This document shows, one piece after another, positions 13,909 through 16,024 of a stretch of DNA of 16,024 nucleotides (its first letter is position 1; each line of letters opens with the position of its first letter). The position numbers were made by a program, and so were the translations under genes. Origin of the DNA: Alteromonadaceae bacterium UBA2620 (GTDB taxonomy: Bacteria; Pseudomonadota; Gammaproteobacteria; Enterobacterales; Alteromonadaceae); the NCBI GenBank assembly GCA_002339125.1, contig DDJQ01000124.1:1-16024 (forward strand), read 5' to 3'. The notes under the pieces were generated by a model, which saw only the letters and a program-made list of their open reading frames with translations, did not search any database and was not told the DNA's origin.

Positions 13909-15078
13909 ATGGCTTGGAATGAGCCGGGTGATAAAAATAATGACCCGTGGAAAAATCGCGGAGGACGAGATCAAGGTCCCCCGGATTTGGATGATGTGTT
14001 TAAGAACCTGTTCGGTAAGCTCGGTAAAATGGGCGGCGGCGGTGATGGCGGCTCAGGCAAAAAGCTGGGCGGCATCGGCGCGGCATTCCTGATTGGCCTG
14101 CTGGCAATTATTTACTTTGTCAGTGGTTTCTACACCATCCGTGAAGCAGAATCTGGTGTTGTGCTGCGATTTGGTGAATATAACTCACTGGTAGAGCCGG
14201 GTTTGCGTTGGAAACCAACCTTTGTTGACTCGGTTATTCCGGTCGATGTGCAATCCATTCGCTATCAATCATCTTCAGGTTCAATGCTGACCGAAGACGA
14301 AAACGTGGTAAGTGTACAAATGGAAGTGCAGTACCGGGTTGTCGACCCGTACCGCTGGACGTTTGCGGTAACCAGTCCGGAAATGAGTCTGAGTCAGGCC
14401 TTGGATAGTGCGATACGTTACGTAGTGGGTCATTCCACCATGGATGATGTGCTGACCGATGGACGTGAAATGACCCGTCAGCGTGTCTGGGAAGAATTGG
14501 AAGGTATACTTGAACCCTACAACATCGGCGTAGCCATTGTTGATATGAACTTCAAGGATGCCCGACCGCCAGAGCAGGTGAAAGATGCGTTTGATGACGC
14601 CATTGCCGCCCAGGAAGACCAGCAGCGCTTTATCCGTGAAGCCGAGGCGTATGCCCGTGAGATAGAACCGCGTGCCCGAGGTCAGGTCAATCGTATGAAC
14701 GAGGAAGCCCAGGCTTACAAAGAGCGTGTAACGCTGGAAGCACAGGGTGAAGTGGCACGCTTCGAAGAGTTATTGCCGCAATATGAAAAAGCGCCGGAAG
14801 TTACTCGCCAGCGTATCTACCTGGAAACTATGGAACAGGTGTTCTCGAACACCAGTAAGATCATGGTCGACAGTGGTGACGGCGGCAACAATATAATGTA
14901 TTTGCCGTTGGACAAGATTTTAGAAAATAAAGGCGCGGAAACAAAATCCTCCCTGGAACGTATGCGCAATACCCTCGAAGGTTTGCAGAATAACGTAACC
15001 AACTCGACGAATACCTCGCGTAACTCAACAGTATCCGGGTCGGGCTTGCGTGGCGACAGCAATCGTGGTGGGAGATAA
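13909..15078 (+). CDS. hflK: HflK, SPFH-domain subunit of the FtsH modulator complex
   Basis: HflK assembles with HflC into a large periplasmic cage around the membrane protease FtsH and modulates its proteolysis. The 389-residue protein starts with a hydrophilic, Gly/Asp-rich cytoplasmic segment (1-50, with the low-complexity MGGGGDGGSG at 41-50). One membrane helix follows (about 55-75), then the SPFH/band-7 domain beginning YTIREAESGVVLRFG. A long charged helix, likely coiled coil, spans about 220-300. The tail (about 350-389) is Asn/Ser/Thr-rich. The start has CGGAG 7 nt upstream. hflC begins 6 nt after the stop. Confidence 0.96.
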   Translation: MAWNEPGDKNNDPWKNRGGRDQGPPDLDDVFKNLFGKLGKMGGGGDGGSGKKLGGIGAAFLIGLLAIIYFVSGFYTIREAESGVVLRFGEYNSLVEPGLRWKPTFVDSVIPVDVQSIRYQSSSGSMLTEDENVVSVQMEVQYRVVDPYRWTFAVTSPEMSLSQALDSAIRYVVGHSTMDDVLTDGREMTRQRVWEELEGILEPYNIGVAIVDMNFKDARPPEQVKDAFDDAIAAQEDQQRFIREAEAYAREIEPRARGQVNRMNEEAQAYKERVTLEAQGEVARFEELLPQYEKAPEVTRQRIYLETMEQVFSNTSKIMVDSGDGGNNIMYLPLDKILENKGAETKSSLERMRNTLEGLQNNVTNSTNTSRNSTVSGSGLRGDSNRGGR

Positions 15079-15084
15079 GACAAA

Positions 15085-15969
15085 ATGAAAAACTTTATTA
15101 TCGCAATTCTTATTACCCTGGTGGTACTGGCTTCTGGTTCATTGTTTGTAGTACGTGAAGGACAGCGGGCCATCGTCATTCAGTTTGGAAAGGTACAGCG
15201 TGATGCCGAAACCGGCGATACCAAGGTATTCGAACCGGGTCTGCATTTTAAACTGCCGTTTATCGATACAGTTCGTCAGCTTGATGCGCGTATTCAAACG
15301 TTGGACGATTCGCCTGATCGCTTTGTAACCTCTGAGAAGAAAGACTTAATTGTTGATTCTTACGTTAAGTGGCGCATCGAAGACTTCGCCCGCTATTATC
15401 TGTCGACTAACGGCGGTAATAAACTGCAAGCTGAAGCGCTGTTGAAGCAGAAAGTAAACAACGGTTTGCGTACCGAATTTGGTAGTCGTACGATTGCCCA
15501 AATTGTTTCGGGTGAGCGTACCGAATTGATGGAGCAAGCTATGATCCAGGCGTCCAGTTCTTCTGACGAACTGGGTATTGAGATTGTTGATGTTCGCGTA
15601 AAGCAAATCAACCTGCCCACCGAAGTGAGCAACTCAATCTTCCAGCGAATGCGCGCCGAACGTGCTGCAGTAGCTCGAGAACATCGCTCACAAGGTCAGG
15701 AACAAGCTGAAGTTATTAAAGCTAATATCGAAGCCAAGGTGACAGTTATGCTGGCAGATGCTGAACGTAATGCCCGACAGCTTCGCGGTGAAGGTGATGC
15801 GACCGCGGCGCAAATATATGCTGAAACATACTCTAAAAACCCAGAGTTTTATGGTTTCCTGCGCAGTATGGATGCCTACCGTGCCAGCTTCAATAGCAAG
15901 AATGACATTCTGGTGGTTGAGCCGGACAGCGACTTCTTCCGTTATATGAATAAGCGCTCAGGTCAGTAA
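15085..15969 (+). CDS. hflC: HflC, SPFH-domain subunit of the FtsH modulator complex
   Basis: HflC is the partner of HflK in the FtsH-regulating cage. The 294-residue protein has an N-terminal membrane anchor (about 3-23) and an SPFH domain starting VVREGQRAIVIQFGKV (22-37). The typical FEPGLHFKLPFID follows at 49-61. The helical RMRAERAAVAREHRSQGQEQ segment is near 190-210, and SKNPEFYGFLRSMDAYR lies near the C-terminus. It is shorter than E. coli HflC (334). The Shine-Dalgarno GGGAGA lies in the last codons of hflK, so translation is probably coupled. It is the last gene of the operon, followed by a strong terminator. Confidence 0.96.
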   Translation: MKNFIIAILITLVVLASGSLFVVREGQRAIVIQFGKVQRDAETGDTKVFEPGLHFKLPFIDTVRQLDARIQTLDDSPDRFVTSEKKDLIVDSYVKWRIEDFARYYLSTNGGNKLQAEALLKQKVNNGLRTEFGSRTIAQIVSGERTELMEQAMIQASSSSDELGIEIVDVRVKQINLPTEVSNSIFQRMRAERAAVAREHRSQGQEQAEVIKANIEAKVTVMLADAERNARQLRGEGDATAAQIYAETYSKNPEFYGFLRSMDAYRASFNSKNDILVVEPDSDFFRYMNKRSGQ

Positions 15970-15986
15970 ATAAATCGACTAAAGTT

Positions 15987-16015
15987 AAAAACCGGCTTTT
16001 ACAGCCGGTTTTTTT
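15987..16015 (+). terminator. Strong intrinsic terminator after hflC
   Basis: ACCGGCT (15991-15997), loop TTTAC and AGCCGGT (16003-16009) form a perfect stem, extended by AAAA/TTTT pairing, and the T-run reaches 16015. It lies 18 nt after the hflC stop and closes the nnr-to-hflC operon. The A-rich 5' arm may make it bidirectional. Confidence 0.92.
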
Positions 16016-16024
16016 ATGGTGCGC

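Noticed and set aside
1..16024. Mobile elements, CRISPR arrays, tRNA or rRNA genes, anti-phage system
   Set aside because: All sizeable reading frames are accounted for by conserved housekeeping genes in expected order, and I saw no repeat array, transposase, integrase or structural RNA pattern.

Overview
The window looks like ordinary core chromosome of a marine-type gammaproteobacterium, most likely in or near the Alteromonadaceae. I infer this from gene order and protein similarity recalled from known families; no search was run. The gene orders rsd / nudC-hemE and queG / nnr-tsaE-amiB-mutL-miaA-hfq-hflX-hflK-hflC are classic for gammaproteobacteria. A stand-alone cheX behind zur and a LysM-bearing AmiB are more typical of Alteromonadales and Vibrionales than of enterics. 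I see no insertion sequence, prophage, CRISPR array, tRNA or rRNA.

Layout. At 1-581 (minus) lies the 5' part of an OmpA-type outer-membrane protein gene, cut by the window edge. Upstream of it are a sigma54-like -24/-12 element, a consensus -10 hexamer and a 16-bp near-palindrome. From 664 to 2021 (minus) sits a tightly overlapping cluster, zur-cheX-yjbQ, read in that order, with two 11-nt overlaps. rsd (minus, 2100-2564) lies upstream of zur and is divergent from nudC (2757-3593, plus). A terminator hairpin follows nudC. hemE (3838-4929, plus) has its own extended -10 promoter. queG (4953-6095, minus) converges on hemE, and a hairpin covers the junction. From 6102 to 15969 nine plus-strand genes form the well-known superoperon, closed by a strong intrinsic terminator at 15987-16015.

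Roles. The left half covers metal sensing (Zur), CheY-P dephosphorylation (CheX), a YjbQ-family protein, control of the housekeeping sigma factor (Rsd), NAD(H) and NAD-cap hydrolysis (NudC), haem synthesis (HemE) and tRNA queuosine (QueG). The right half covers NAD(P)HX repair (Nnr), tRNA t6A (TsaE), septal peptidoglycan cleavage (AmiB), mismatch repair (MutL), tRNA i6A (MiaA), the sRNA chaperone Hfq, the ribosome-splitting GTPase HflX, and the HflK/HflC regulators of FtsH. Internal promoter candidates occur before amiB, hfq and hflK.

I did not find a previously undescribed system. The points most worth a second look are the coupling of cheX to zur, the sigma54-like promoter with palindrome before the OmpA-like gene, a substitution in the NudC signature motif, the non-ATG starts (yjbQ, mutL and hflX on TTG, rsd on GTG), and the abutting 5' ends of queG and nnr.
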